DNA from: Pectobacterium versatile
GTDB lineage: Bacteria; Pseudomonadota; Gammaproteobacteria; Enterobacterales; Enterobacteriaceae
DNA: 64,000 nt
Direction of reading: 5' to 3'
Assembly (NCBI RefSeq): GCF_020166435.1
Contig: NZ_JAINZP010000007.1
Coordinates: forward strand, 62,001-126,000
How positions within the stretch are numbered: the stretch's first letter is position 1; each line of letters begins with the position of its first letter. The notes beneath the pieces are model-generated. The model was not told where the DNA came from. It saw only the letters and a list, made by a program, of their open reading frames with translations, and did no database searches. Below are positions 1 through 7,750 of this stretch, piece after piece. Both the position numbers and the translations under genes were made by a program.

Positions 1-1
1 C

Positions 2-382
2 GCCGCGGTCATTTTCGGTCTGAGTTTGGTGGCGGCGGGCCTGTCTTCCACCGTTGTCGGCACGCTGGCGGGGCAGGTGGTGATGCAAGGATTCGTGCGT
101 TTCCATATTCCACTCTGGGTACGCCGCACGGTGACAATGCTGCCATCGTTTATCGTGATTCTGTCTGGTATGGATCCGACGCGCGTGCTGGTGTTGAGTC
201 AGGTGGTGCTGAGCTTCGGGATTGCGCTAGCGCTGGTTCCCTTGCTGTCCTTCACCGGTAACCGTGAATTAATGGGAACGATGGTGAACGGAAAATGGGT
301 ACAGCGCATCGGGCAGCTTATTGTGGTACTGGTAGTTTCCCTGAATATGTATCTGCTGATTGATACGATGTTGGGGATATAA
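2..382 (+). CDS. mntH: Divalent metal transporter MntH, C-terminal part
   Basis: This is the 3' end of an Nramp-family proton-coupled Mn(II)/Fe(II) importer of the inner membrane; its 5' part lies before the window. The visible 126 residues follow E. coli MntH closely (from memory), including the stretches [19 protein letters not shown] and [18 protein letters not shown]. They contain about three hydrophobic membrane segments and end in a last helix ([14 protein letters not shown]). The frame is open from base 2, so the apparent internal ATG at 26 is not the true start. Family assignment is secure; promoter and metal-dependent regulation cannot be seen from here. Confidence 0.93.
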   Translation, partial: AAVIFGLSLVAAGLSSTVVGTLAGQVVMQGFVRFHIPLWVRRTVTMLPSFIVILSGMDPTRVLVLSQVVLSFGIALALVPLLSFTGNRELMGTMVNGKWVQRIGQLIVVLVVSLNMYLLIDTMLGI

Positions 383-426
383 TTCTGGGGGAGCGGCACA
401 TTTCTCTCTACCGAAATTGTGCCACG

Positions 427-720
427 TTATTGATCCAGCGTGGCCTTACCAACATAGTGTGGCCCTTCCCATAGAGTCCATTCGCCGATGCAAGAAAGTG
501 TTTCAAGTTGCTCGGCGGAAGCGATAACAGTGACGGTGGCTGAGGTTGTTTCTCCGGAGGTGATTTCACCGTCAAAATGAAATTGCCCCATAAAATATGC
601 TCCGCTGATCGGGTCTTTATGGTTAGGTCGATAGCCAGAGCGGCAGGGTGAGCGTCTTATTGATTCAGCGGCTAAACATAGCCTTACTTTAAACTCAGCG
701 GTTTTATGTTTTATCATCAC
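427..720 (-). CDS. Small stand-alone protein resembling EF-Tu domain III
   Basis: A 97-residue protein. Its second half follows the pattern of elongation factor Tu C-terminal beta-barrel domain III: an SGYRP element, then GQFHFDGEITSGE, a hydrophobic strand, and a closing GEWTLWEG-HYVGKATL like EF-Tu's REGGRTVGAGVV. There is no GTPase domain. Its start lies 17 bases inside the 3' end of the preceding Imm53-like gene, which suggests translational coupling and a shared operon. The neighbourhood of immunity-type genes hints at a role in toxin immunity or binding, but that is only inference. The fold resemblance was judged by eye, and function is unknown. Confidence 0.6.
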   Translation of the reverse strand: MMIKHKTAEFKVRLCLAAESIRRSPCRSGYRPNHKDPISGAYFMGQFHFDGEITSGETTSATVTVIASAEQLETLSCIGEWTLWEGPHYVGKATLDQ

Positions 721-1006
721 GACACCAGTTCAGAAAAACGCTTAACAGTTCGGCCAGATTACTGACGCCGCAAAAGCCAATAAATTGCAGATTTTCCGTT
801 TTGCAAAATATCCAGTCGCTGGCTTCTGGATGTGCACTACGACTTAGAGATGTAAAAGGCTTATCAGCAAGTGAGGTTTCAGCCAGATCTATTTTTACTC
901 TCCAGCCTGGGTTGTCCAGTGTATCGATGCTAATGCCGAATGCGTGCTCCCACTTCCCGTTACACTGCGCCTGATACCACCGTTGAATCTCCTGTAACTC
1001 GTTCAT
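704..1006 (-). CDS. Imm53-family immunity-like protein
   Basis: A 100-residue acidic protein matching the Imm53 pattern of polymorphic-toxin immunity proteins. It has an N-terminal IQRWYQAQCNGKWEHAFGI, then TLDNPGW, a DWIFC strand, and a C-terminal FCGVSNLAELLSVFLNW. Such proteins normally neutralise the toxin tip of an Rhs, CDI or type VI effector. No toxin gene is visible within several kilobases, so this looks like an orphan immunity gene. It lies 21 bases downstream of the unknown cysteine-rich gene and overlaps the EF-Tu-like gene. Family membership was recognised from memory and was not tested by a profile search. Confidence 0.65.
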   Translation of the reverse strand: MNELQEIQRWYQAQCNGKWEHAFGISIDTLDNPGWRVKIDLAETSLADKPFTSLSRSAHPEASDWIFCKTENLQFIGFCGVSNLAELLSVFLNWCRDDKT

Positions 1007-1027
1007 TAATCATTGTCTCATGAGTAT

Positions 1028-1693
1028 TCAATATGGGGTTTCTTCATGGTTTGCTGGTGTTTCAGCATCGGGAAAGATTTCCTGTAATTCCACTCGCTTG
1101 CAGATGACAAATCCAGAATCAAACAGTAATGCTTTAACGTCACTTTTCATTTCAACGGATGGAACGAAGCGGGTTGTAAGTACGCTGGATAACGCTTCTT
1201 GATAAGCATCCAGTAAGGGTTTAGGCCCTTGCGCGAGTAATCCATTGCCATTATTGCCGAATGTCGGCTCGTCCTGATGCCGATAAGCGTTGATATAGCG
1301 GTTCATCGGGCGCCAGTCGTTGAGAATACGTGTGTGAACACTCCAGACTCGCCCAAGTAGTTCGTAGCTTGATGCTGTTGCTATGGTGGAATAGTACAAC
1401 CCACCTCTCGGCGCGTTGTAGTCCCACAATAGTGGATGCTGATCGGTAAAGGTCAGCTCGCCTGAACTAGCAGGTTGAATGTCATGTTCGACAACGCCAC
1501 AACAGCAAATAATAAAATGACGAAGATAAGATTCAGGTGGTTCACAGTACACTGAGCAATGGTTCTGCTCGTCATAACGCCAGTTATCACAGCAAAAATG
1601 GATCGTTAGTGTATTTGTGCTGGTGTACTGCACGCTGGAAATATAGCCATTTAAGTCGTCGTATAGCGCATCGGCTAACTGTTCAATATCCAT
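1028..1693 (-). CDS. Hypothetical cysteine-rich protein in immunity-gene group
   Basis: A 221-residue soluble protein that I do not recognise. It has no signal peptide or membrane segment. Cysteines cluster in its first half (FCCDNW, HCSVYCEPP, IICCCG), and aromatic residues are frequent. An AGGA ribosome site sits about nine bases upstream of the ATG and directly follows the stop of a 29-codon ORF. It is followed after 21 bases by the Imm53-like gene, so the set is probably one transcript. The operon context suggests another immunity or accessory protein; there is no direct evidence of function. Confidence 0.6.
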   Translation of the reverse strand: MDIEQLADALYDDLNGYISSVQYTSTNTLTIHFCCDNWRYDEQNHCSVYCEPPESYLRHFIICCCGVVEHDIQPASSGELTFTDQHPLLWDYNAPRGGLYYSTIATASSYELLGRVWSVHTRILNDWRPMNRYINAYRHQDEPTFGNNGNGLLAQGPKPLLDAYQEALSSVLTTRFVPSVEMKSDVKALLFDSGFVICKRVELQEIFPDAETPANHEETPY

Positions 1694-1705
1694 ATTTTTT
1701 ATCCT

Positions 1706-1795
1706 TTAAGCTGCGGACTCCCACAGGAAGTGCAGGTATTCCTGTTCATATTCGGCAAATACGGATCCCAGCATAAACGCATTGCGGTTAAACAT
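1706..1795 (-). CDS. 29-codon ORF, possible gene remnant or coupled small protein
   Basis: This open frame encodes MFNRNAFMLGSVFAEYEQEY and nine further residues ending in WESAA. It starts two bases after the tautomerase stop codon and ends just before the ribosome site of the next gene. Its amino-acid composition looks protein-like. The tight packing suggests either a translationally coupled small protein or the surviving fragment of a larger gene. It has only a weak GGA ribosome-site match. I do not recognise it. Confidence 0.3.
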   Translation of the reverse strand: MFNRNAFMLGSVFAEYEQEYLHFLWESAA

Positions 1796-1797
1796 GG

Positions 1798-2028
1798 TTA
1801 ATCCATATCAGATTTATCGGAAGGTTTCCCTACAGCCTTCCTCAACTCCGTCACCGACACGCCGCCGATCCCCCAGTTGTCCGTTTCAACTTCATCAATT
1901 ACGACCACGGTAGTTTTCGAGTTCTTATTTAGCACATCGACCAACAACTGGGTGACGCCTTCAATCAACTGACGTTTTTGTTTAGGGGTGACGCCTTCAT
2001 TGGTGATTTTGATGTTGACGTATGGCAT
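1798..2028 (-). CDS. 4-oxalocrotonate tautomerase-like protein
   Basis: A 76-residue member of the tautomerase superfamily. Mature enzymes of this family expose Pro-1 after methionine removal and use it as the general base in keto-enol tautomerisation. The start at 2028 gives MPYVNIKITNEGVT, placing proline at position 2 as required. It is preceded by a CCGGAGAACCT ribosome site; a more upstream ATG would bury this proline and is rejected. The segment GVTPKQKRQLIEGVTQLL followed by VVVIDEV and NWGIGG is typical of the family. The substrate is unknown. It heads the minus-strand accessory gene group, but its link to the immunity genes is unclear. Confidence 0.85.
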   Translation of the reverse strand: MPYVNIKITNEGVTPKQKRQLIEGVTQLLVDVLNKNSKTTVVVIDEVETDNWGIGGVSVTELRKAVGKPSDKSDMD

Positions 2029-2095
2029 AGGTTCTCCGGGGTTATGGTGATGGGTGGCGGCGCGGTAAGCAGAGTCCGTCAGAATATTCATAACG

Positions 2096-2702
2096 CTATG
2101 CTCATAGCAATAAATGATGATGCTATCTTGCCCGAGTTCACACTAAATAAAAGTGAACATTAATGAGTCGGTTAATGAGACTGAGAGAATGTTTATATGG
2201 CGTGGCGAGAATTTTTAGCTTATGCACAGTTTTGTTAGTACTGGTGTTAGATTTTTTTCATCAATGCACATTTATGAAATATTTTTAGGTGATTTTTTAG
2301 TTTCAAGACTAATTGTTTCTATTTTTATTATTATTTGTATTGATTTCTTAATGGAGAGGTTTTATGTCGATTTTTATAAAATAAAAAATGCGTATTCATC
2401 TGGTTTTTAATAATGAAAGTTTTTAGTTAATACTGAATTTTTTTTCATCTGTAATGAAATTGAAACATAAATGTACAATAGTTTATATGTTTAGGGAAAC
2501 AAGACTCGTTTCCATCTATGTGGCTGAATGGGTCAGTATTAGAAGATAAAACACAGTTAGAATCTCAGTCGCCTACGTCCTGCCTTACGTCTACCATTCA
2601 AGTTGACAGGCTTGTTTTTTCGATGAAATCTGTCAATAGTAGTTTGTATGGTAAGTTATTTTTATGTAGGCCGCGATAATCTCATTGCTGTCTGGACTAC
2701 AC
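2096..2702. other. AT-rich intergenic region before the phosphoramidate operon
   Basis: About 600 bases with no convincing gene. A 62-codon frame at 2222-2410 is hydrophobic but lacks a ribosome site, and I do not accept it. The 3' part should hold the promoter of the following operon. An inverted repeat with TTGACAG at 2603-2609 and CTGTCAA at 2630-2636 is the only regular element seen. It could be an operator or could overlap a -35 box. Confidence 0.4.
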
Positions 2703-5009
2703 ATGAAATTAGAATTTAAAACTAAATCTGACACACTTGCTGCTCTGTATCGTAATCTTAAATTCGCCAATATTTTGCCGAGCTATTCTTTCACTGTTCA
2801 TGAATGGATATCTAACCGGCACGAAGTGATAGAGCACGTACTTGAAAATGACAGCCTCACATCTGATATTATCGTTCGTTCAAGCTGTACTCTTGAAGAT
2901 ACTTATTCTGGGAGCCGTGCCGGTGCTTTTCACTCAGCAAGAAGTTCACGAAAAGAGCATTCAATAACTAAGACGGTTAATGCTGTAATTGATTCTTATG
3001 GTCGTATTAATGCATCTGATAAGGTTCTTGTTCAGCCCTTTCTGAAAGGGACTAAAATGAGTGGGGTTGCGTTTAACCGCGATCCTCGGACCGGCTCACA
3101 TTATGATGTCATAAATTATACTTTTAATGATGATACGTCTTTAGTTACATCTGGGCGTGGTACTGATCTGCAGACATATATCTCATCGCATGATACTGAG
3201 GCTAGGCATAGTGAGTTAAAAGGCGTAATTCTTCTTCTACGAGAACTAGAATCTCTTTATGGCGAGCAACCTCTGGATATAGAATTTGCTGTCGATTCTT
3301 CTCATCAATTGGTTTTATTACAAGTCAGGCCATTTGTTGGTGTTCCTATCGCCAGAGTGGAAGTATGCAGGCATCGTCAGCTCTTACGTGAAATACAGGA
3401 TGCGACCTTAGAGTTTCTGGCTCCAGATTCACGGCTCTCTGGGCAAAAAGGGTTATTGGGGATTATGCCTGATTGGAATCCCGCCGAAATTCTTGGCGCT
3501 CGGCCTCGTCGGTTGGCGCTATCTTTATATCGGTTTTTGATAACGGATACTGTGTGGGCAATTGAGAGAAGAAAATATGGCTACAGAGATACACGATATA
3601 TTCCATTGATTGTGAGTTTGCATGGTATTCCATATGTAGATGTACGTGCGAGCTTCAATTCGCTCGTACCAGCGGAGCTTTCCCAATCTATTTGTGATCG
3701 GTTTGTCTCATCTTGTTTGCAAAGGTTAACTGATAATCCCCAATTACATGACAAGGTGGAGTTTGAGGTTATTCCTACTTGCTATACTTTTGATATTGAT
3801 TCCAAACTCGATAAGCTCTTGGATATCACTTCAGAAGATAAATTATCTATCAAACGTGCTCTGTTGAATCTTACGCAAAGCTATCTTTCGGGTAATGGTC
3901 GAAAAAGGATTGCCTCCGATCAGGCTAAGCTCAACAAACTTGTGCAATTACAAAGAGAAGGCGAACAATCCAGCATTTCTGATGTAGCGCGGATCTATCA
4001 AACTCTGGTTGAGTGCAGAAAGTATGGGACGGCTCCTTTTGCAGGATTAGCGCGTGCAGCGTTCATTGGCATGGATATTCTGAGATCGGCTGTGAATAAA
4101 GGCATTATTTCCGATCGGACATATTCCCATTTTTTGGCTTCACTCAGAACTCCCGCCTCTCGGCTTCTTGAGGACATGTCTCGTCTTGAACGGGATGATT
4201 TTTTGAGAGTTTACGGTCACCTGCGTCCTGGAACTTATGACATAAGAGTTCCTTCTTATTCTCAAGACCCTGAGCGGTACCTTTCATTTGATATGCCATT
4301 TAGTAAAAACCGCATCAGTTGGCAGCTTGATCCAAAAGAGGAACTCGCACTGGAATCAGCTCTGGCGAAAGAAGGGCTGATAATCAGTGCCTATTCTCTG
4401 ATAGAGTTTATACAGCAGGCTATTGTCGCGAGAGAAGAAGCCAAATTTATCTTTAGCCGATCGGTATCACGTGTGTTGGATATCATTCGTCATCTCGGGC
4501 TGAAGCTTGGATTTAATGAGGAGGCTCTTTCACACGCTGATATTATGGATATCGTTGAGTCTAGAACAAACAGCCGTGGCCTGAAGAGGACATTGGAAGT
4601 GTCGATTTACCGAGGGAGGGAGCACGATACAGAGACACATTCACTTACGCTCCCACCACTTATCGCCGCTCAGGAAGATATTTCTACCTTTCACATTCCA
4701 ACTGCTCGGCCAAATTTCATAACGAGAAAGATTGCCGAAGGTTACATAAGATCTTCCGATTGCGGGGATCTGAAAGATGCAATTGTAATGATCCCTAACG
4801 CCGATCCTGGTTTTGACTGGTTATTTGGGAGAGGTATATTGGCTCTTATTACCGCCTATGGTGGTTCTAATTCACATATGGCTATCAGAGCTGCTGAGCT
4901 TGAGGTTCCTGCTATTATCGGGGCAGGAGAAGCGCTTTTTAATGCATGGGTATCTGCTAAAAAGCTTCGTATTGACTGTTCCGTAGAGCGCGTGGAGGTC
5001 ATCGAATGA
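2703..5009 (+). CDS. PEP synthase-like kinase, probable L-glutamine kinase (Cj1418-like)
   Basis: A 768-residue protein with the PEP-synthase/PPDK plan. It has an N-terminal ATP-binding domain (IVRSSCTLEDTYSGSRAGAF, about residues 58-77), a long central region, and a C-terminal swivelling domain with the phospho-histidine motif GGSNSHMAIRA (His725). In Campylobacter, Cj1418 has this design and phosphorylates the amide nitrogen of L-glutamine, the first step to cytidine diphosphoramidate. The next two genes match Cj1417 and Cj1416, which makes that reading much more likely than PEP synthesis. ATG at 2703 is preferred over a TTG at 2685. The gene overlaps the next by four bases. It is AT-rich compared with the flanking core genes, suggesting transfer. 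Confidence 0.78.
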   Translation: MKLEFKTKSDTLAALYRNLKFANILPSYSFTVHEWISNRHEVIEHVLENDSLTSDIIVRSSCTLEDTYSGSRAGAFHSARSSRKEHSITKTVNAVIDSYGRINASDKVLVQPFLKGTKMSGVAFNRDPRTGSHYDVINYTFNDDTSLVTSGRGTDLQTYISSHDTEARHSELKGVILLLRELESLYGEQPLDIEFAVDSSHQLVLLQVRPFVGVPIARVEVCRHRQLLREIQDATLEFLAPDSRLSGQKGLLGIMPDWNPAEILGARPRRLALSLYRFLITDTVWAIERRKYGYRDTRYIPLIVSLHGIPYVDVRASFNSLVPAELSQSICDRFVSSCLQRLTDNPQLHDKVEFEVIPTCYTFDIDSKLDKLLDITSEDKLSIKRALLNLTQSYLSGNGRKRIASDQAKLNKLVQLQREGEQSSISDVARIYQTLVECRKYGTAPFAGLARAAFIGMDILRSAVNKGIISDRTYSHFLASLRTPASRLLEDMSRLERDDFLRVYGHLRPGTYDIRVPSYSQDPERYLSFDMPFSKNRISWQLDPKEELALESALAKEGLIISAYSLIEFIQQAIVAREEAKFIFSRSVSRVLDIIRHLGLKLGFNEEALSHADIMDIVESRTNSRGLKRTLEVSIYRGREHDTETHSLTLPPLIAAQEDISTFHIPTARPNFITRKIAEGYIRSSDCGDLKDAIVMIPNADPGFDWLFGRGILALITAYGGSNSHMAIRAAELEVPAIIGAGEALFNAWVSAKKLRIDCSVERVEVIE

Positions 5010-5620
5010 AATTTGCTGCTATCACCATGCGTAGTGACATGATTATTAGTCGAAAGGAACAGCGAGATAGTTTGGATATACGCTGGTATCAGTTTCTGAA
5101 TGCGTTAGACGCTCAACCTATTATCTTACCGAATAATTGCTTTGTTGCCGAGCAGATCCTAGCTTATAGAAAAATTGATTTTATCATTTTGAGCGGAGGG
5201 GGGGATATATTTTCTATATCAGGCAACATGACTGAAAGAGATCAGATCGAAAAAATCCTTCTGAACTACTCAAGAGAAAAAAGTATTCCGGTTATCGGAG
5301 TATGTCGTGGTATGCAGAAAATGATAGAAGATTGCGGCGGTGAATTATGCAAAATTGAACGGCATACCAATATAAGGCATCAGGTAACGGGGAGTAATTA
5401 TTCACAAGTTAATTCATTTCATGATTATGGTGTTAAGGAAATACCTGAACAGTTCGTGCCTTTTGTATTGGCTGATGACGGTACTATTGAAGCTTTTTTT
5501 AGCAAAGAATTAAAATGGCTTGGATTAATGTGGCATCCTGAGCGGGAGGAACCTTTTTCAAAAATTGATTTGGTTACCATTATGAATTTTTTAAAAGGAG
5601 TTAATCCATGCATGGTTTAA
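5006..5620 (+). CDS. Class I glutamine amidotransferase-like hydrolase (Cj1417-like)
   Basis: A 204-residue peptidase C26/class I GATase-fold protein. The nucleophile lies in GVCRGMQKM (Cys100), and the His-Glu pair is in MWHPERE (His177, Glu179), so the catalytic triad is complete. FIILSGGGDIFSI supplies the typical oxyanion-side glycine run. In the Campylobacter pathway, Cj1417 cuts the gamma-glutamyl group from CDP-glutamine, releasing cytidine diphosphoramidate and glutamate. Its position between a glutamine-kinase-like gene (ATGA overlap) and a nucleotidyltransferase (13-base overlap) supports the same role here. Without context it would be called a gamma-glutamyl-GABA hydrolase-like protein. 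Confidence 0.78.
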   Translation: MKFAAITMRSDMIISRKEQRDSLDIRWYQFLNALDAQPIILPNNCFVAEQILAYRKIDFIILSGGGDIFSISGNMTERDQIEKILLNYSREKSIPVIGVCRGMQKMIEDCGGELCKIERHTNIRHQVTGSNYSQVNSFHDYGVKEIPEQFVPFVLADDGTIEAFFSKELKWLGLMWHPEREEPFSKIDLVTIMNFLKGVNPCMV

Positions 5621-6414
5621 TACTTGCTGCTGGGCGTGGTTCTCGCTTAGGGGAATTAACTGAGTATGCTCCAAAGTGTATGGTAAAAATTCATGGAGTT
5701 AGTCTGCTGGATAGACAGATAAATGCAATGAAGCTTGCGGGAGTGAGCAATGTGGCCGGTGTGACAGGCTATTGTTCTGAGTTAATTAATAGGTATTTTT
5801 CACATAATTTTAAAAACAATGACTGGTCAGTAACAAATATTGCAGGTTCATTGTGTTGTGCAGAGGCTTGGCTGAATGAATGCACAACTATCGTTAGTTA
5901 TGGAGACATTTTCTATCCTTCTAGTGCAGTATCTTCTTTAATAGATACCCATGAAGATATCGTTTTAGCTTATGATCCTGATTGGTTTTCCTTATGGGAG
6001 GCGAGATTCACTGAGCCATTTTCTGATGCGGAAAATTTTCAATTCATTGATGTAGATACGTCTGAGGTATGTGAGGGACATATACCTTTTGATAACGGGA
6101 AGGGGATATTAAAGAGCAGAAAGAGAATAACAAAAATTGGTGGCCGTGCTATGCCGAAAGTCAGAGTAGATGGTCAATATATGGGGTTGTTTAAAATAAC
6201 GCCTAGAGGTTGGAAAGAACTAAAAGCATGCACAAGCGGCCTTGAAGATGGCGTGGTGTTTTCACAATTAGATATGACATCACTATTTTCTTTTGCTATC
6301 AATAAAGGTGTTAATATTTATGCTGTTCCTATAAGTGGTCCATGGGGAGAGGTTGACCATCCAAGTGATATATCACTTTATGAGAAAACATTTCCTTCTT
6401 TTTTAAATTTATAA
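5608..6414 (+). CDS. Nucleotidyltransferase, probable CTP:phosphoglutamine cytidylyltransferase (Cj1416-like)
   Basis: A 268-residue sugar-nucleotidyltransferase-fold enzyme. The N-terminus carries the signature LILAAGRGSRLGELT followed by PKCMVKIHG, which binds the NTP and substrate. VSYGDIFYP supplies the metal-binding aspartate. In Campylobacter, the homologous Cj1416 uses CTP to convert phosphoglutamine into CDP-glutamine. LicC-type choline-phosphate cytidylyltransferases share this fold, but the two upstream partners favour the phosphoramidate reading. The gene starts 13 bases before the end of the amidotransferase gene, so the three are translationally coupled. Substrate assignment is inference from synteny. 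Confidence 0.75.
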   Translation: MHGLILAAGRGSRLGELTEYAPKCMVKIHGVSLLDRQINAMKLAGVSNVAGVTGYCSELINRYFSHNFKNNDWSVTNIAGSLCCAEAWLNECTTIVSYGDIFYPSSAVSSLIDTHEDIVLAYDPDWFSLWEARFTEPFSDAENFQFIDVDTSEVCEGHIPFDNGKGILKSRKRITKIGGRAMPKVRVDGQYMGLFKITPRGWKELKACTSGLEDGVVFSQLDMTSLFSFAINKGVNIYAVPISGPWGEVDHPSDISLYEKTFPSFLNL

Positions 6415-6614
6415 TTCGACAGTTTTAACGTGATTTTATTTTTGGGGAATACGTCATCTCTTTTTGTGTTTTTATAAAAAATGATCCAATTCTATAATTG
6501 GATTTGTCGTGAAATGGATTTTTCCCATAAAAAATAGACGAAAATGGGAATGATATTAAAACGGAAATGATTTTATACGTGTATCAATCTAATTTGATGA
6601 ATAATAGGAAGAAA
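6415..6614. promoter_or_regulatory. Intercistronic region with two inverted repeats
   Basis: A 200-base gap splits the phosphoramidate trio from the following gene set. An AT-rich hairpin (ATCCAAT at 6484-6490, ATTGGAT at 6497-6503, then TTTG) could be a weak terminator. A second inverted pair, TTCCCAT at 6522-6528 and ATGGGAA at 6544-6550, may be an operator or processing site. A second promoter for the downstream genes could lie here. No protein-binding site can be named. Confidence 0.35.
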
Positions 6615-7271
6615 ATGAAAATACCTTCGCGCCAAGAATGTTACGAGATTTTTGATAAATATTCTGTTCCAAGCCCGATCCGTCGGCATTGTGAAAAAGT
6701 GACAGATGTTGGGGGGCTATTAGGGAAACGCCTGCAAGAAGCAGGTGTTGAAGTAGATATGAATTTACTGGAAGCGGGTTGTTTACTTCATGATGCTTTC
6801 AAAGCGGCATCTCTTAAATCACTGGAGCCGCGTCCAGAATGGGGCTATGCACCTTCTGAGCGTGAAATAGAAATTTGGTCGGAACTGCGTGAACGTTATG
6901 AAGGTATGCATGAAACCTTGATCGTTGCCGAAATTTTTAAGGATGAATATCCCGAGTTCTCCAACTTCCTGAAGATGATTGGTTCTACCGGTAACCCTTC
7001 GTATCTCCTTGGTGGTGTGGAACTTAAAGTGCTGCATTACGCTGACTGGCGGGTTCAACTGGTTGATATCGTCTCTTTCGACGATCGCCTTGCTTATCTT
7101 CGCGAAACTTACCGAGAAAGTTGGGAAAAACATGGGGTCTCGTGGGATGAGCGATATGATCAGGAAAAGCGTCTGGAAAAAGAAATTTTTATTCATCTGG
7201 ATTTTGGGCCTGATAATTTAAATACCGAGCTTGAGAATGCACCCCAAGTAGCCATCGAGGGGAAATATTAA
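6615..7271 (+). CDS. HD-domain phosphohydrolase-like protein
   Basis: A 218-residue protein with the metal-binding residues of HD hydrolases in order: RRHCEKV, LLHDAFK, GMHETL and LHYADWRVQ. Such enzymes remove phosphate from nucleotides or cleave phosphodiesters with divalent metal. The ATG at 6615 is preceded by an AGGAAG ribosome site; upstream ATG codons at 6567 and 6597 lack one. The stop overlaps the next start as TAATG, so the gene is coupled to the CYTH gene. The natural substrate is unknown. Lying after cytidine-diphosphoramidate-type genes, it may act on a nucleotide intermediate, which is inference only. Confidence 0.7.
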   Translation: MKIPSRQECYEIFDKYSVPSPIRRHCEKVTDVGGLLGKRLQEAGVEVDMNLLEAGCLLHDAFKAASLKSLEPRPEWGYAPSEREIEIWSELRERYEGMHETLIVAEIFKDEYPEFSNFLKMIGSTGNPSYLLGGVELKVLHYADWRVQLVDIVSFDDRLAYLRETYRESWEKHGVSWDERYDQEKRLEKEIFIHLDFGPDNLNTELENAPQVAIEGKY

Positions 7272-7750
7272 TGTTTGAAATTGAAAGAAAATTTCTTATC
7301 GCTTCGGATGGATGGCGTGAAAAAATTGTTGATCAGATTCGGATACGGCAGGGCTATCTTACGTCTGATAACACAGCGAACTCGATTCGAGTAAGGACAG
7401 TAGGAAAAGAAGCCTGGATTACCATTAAAAGTGTTGGTTACCTAAAACGTCAGGAGTTTGAATATAAAATCCCTTTCGAAGATGGTCAGCAGATGCTTGA
7501 AAGCTTGTGTCCTGGTCATATTACCGAAAAGATACGGTATCGTGTCCTTGAAAAAGAAATTATGTATGAGGTTAATATATTTGAAGGCGTGAATGCTGGC
7601 TTGAATATGGTCGAGGTTGAGCTTTCAAAAGAAGATGAAGTTATTCAGATTCCGTCTTGGGTCGGTCAGGAAGTTACACACGATAATAGATATTATGGTG
7701 CCTTTATTGGTGATAATCCATATACCCTGTGGGCGGTTGAAAAATGCTGA
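7271..7750 (+). CDS. CYTH-domain protein (triphosphate tunnel metalloenzyme family)
   Basis: A 159-residue single-domain CYTH protein. It opens with FEIERKFLI, the canonical ExExK signature, and contains RIRQGYL, SIRVRTVG, WITIKS, RQEFEYKIP and a C-terminal VEVELS strand. These form the charged tunnel that binds triphosphates and metal. Family members hydrolyse inorganic triphosphate, thiamine triphosphate or other nucleoside triphosphates, or act as adenylate cyclases. The gene is packed between the HD gene (1-base overlap) and a P-loop kinase (7-base overlap), so the three products probably act in one pathway. The exact substrate cannot be deduced. Confidence 0.8.
   Translation: MFEIERKFLIASDGWREKIVDQIRIRQGYLTSDNTANSIRVRTVGKEAWITIKSVGYLKRQEFEYKIPFEDGQQMLESLCPGHITEKIRYRVLEKEIMYEVNIFEGVNAGLNMVEVELSKEDEVIQIPSWVGQEVTHDNRYYGAFIGDNPYTLWAVEKC

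Noticed and set aside
2222-2410. 62-codon hydrophobic open frame upstream of the phosphoramidate operon
   Set aside because: No ribosome site, extreme AT bias and no recognised similarity; chance frames are common in such AT-rich DNA.
2703-5009. Calling this gene a true PEP synthase (PpsA) or pyruvate phosphate dikinase
   Set aside because: The central region is unlike PpsA, and its two coupled neighbours match the glutamine-kinase pathway, so a housekeeping role is unlikely.
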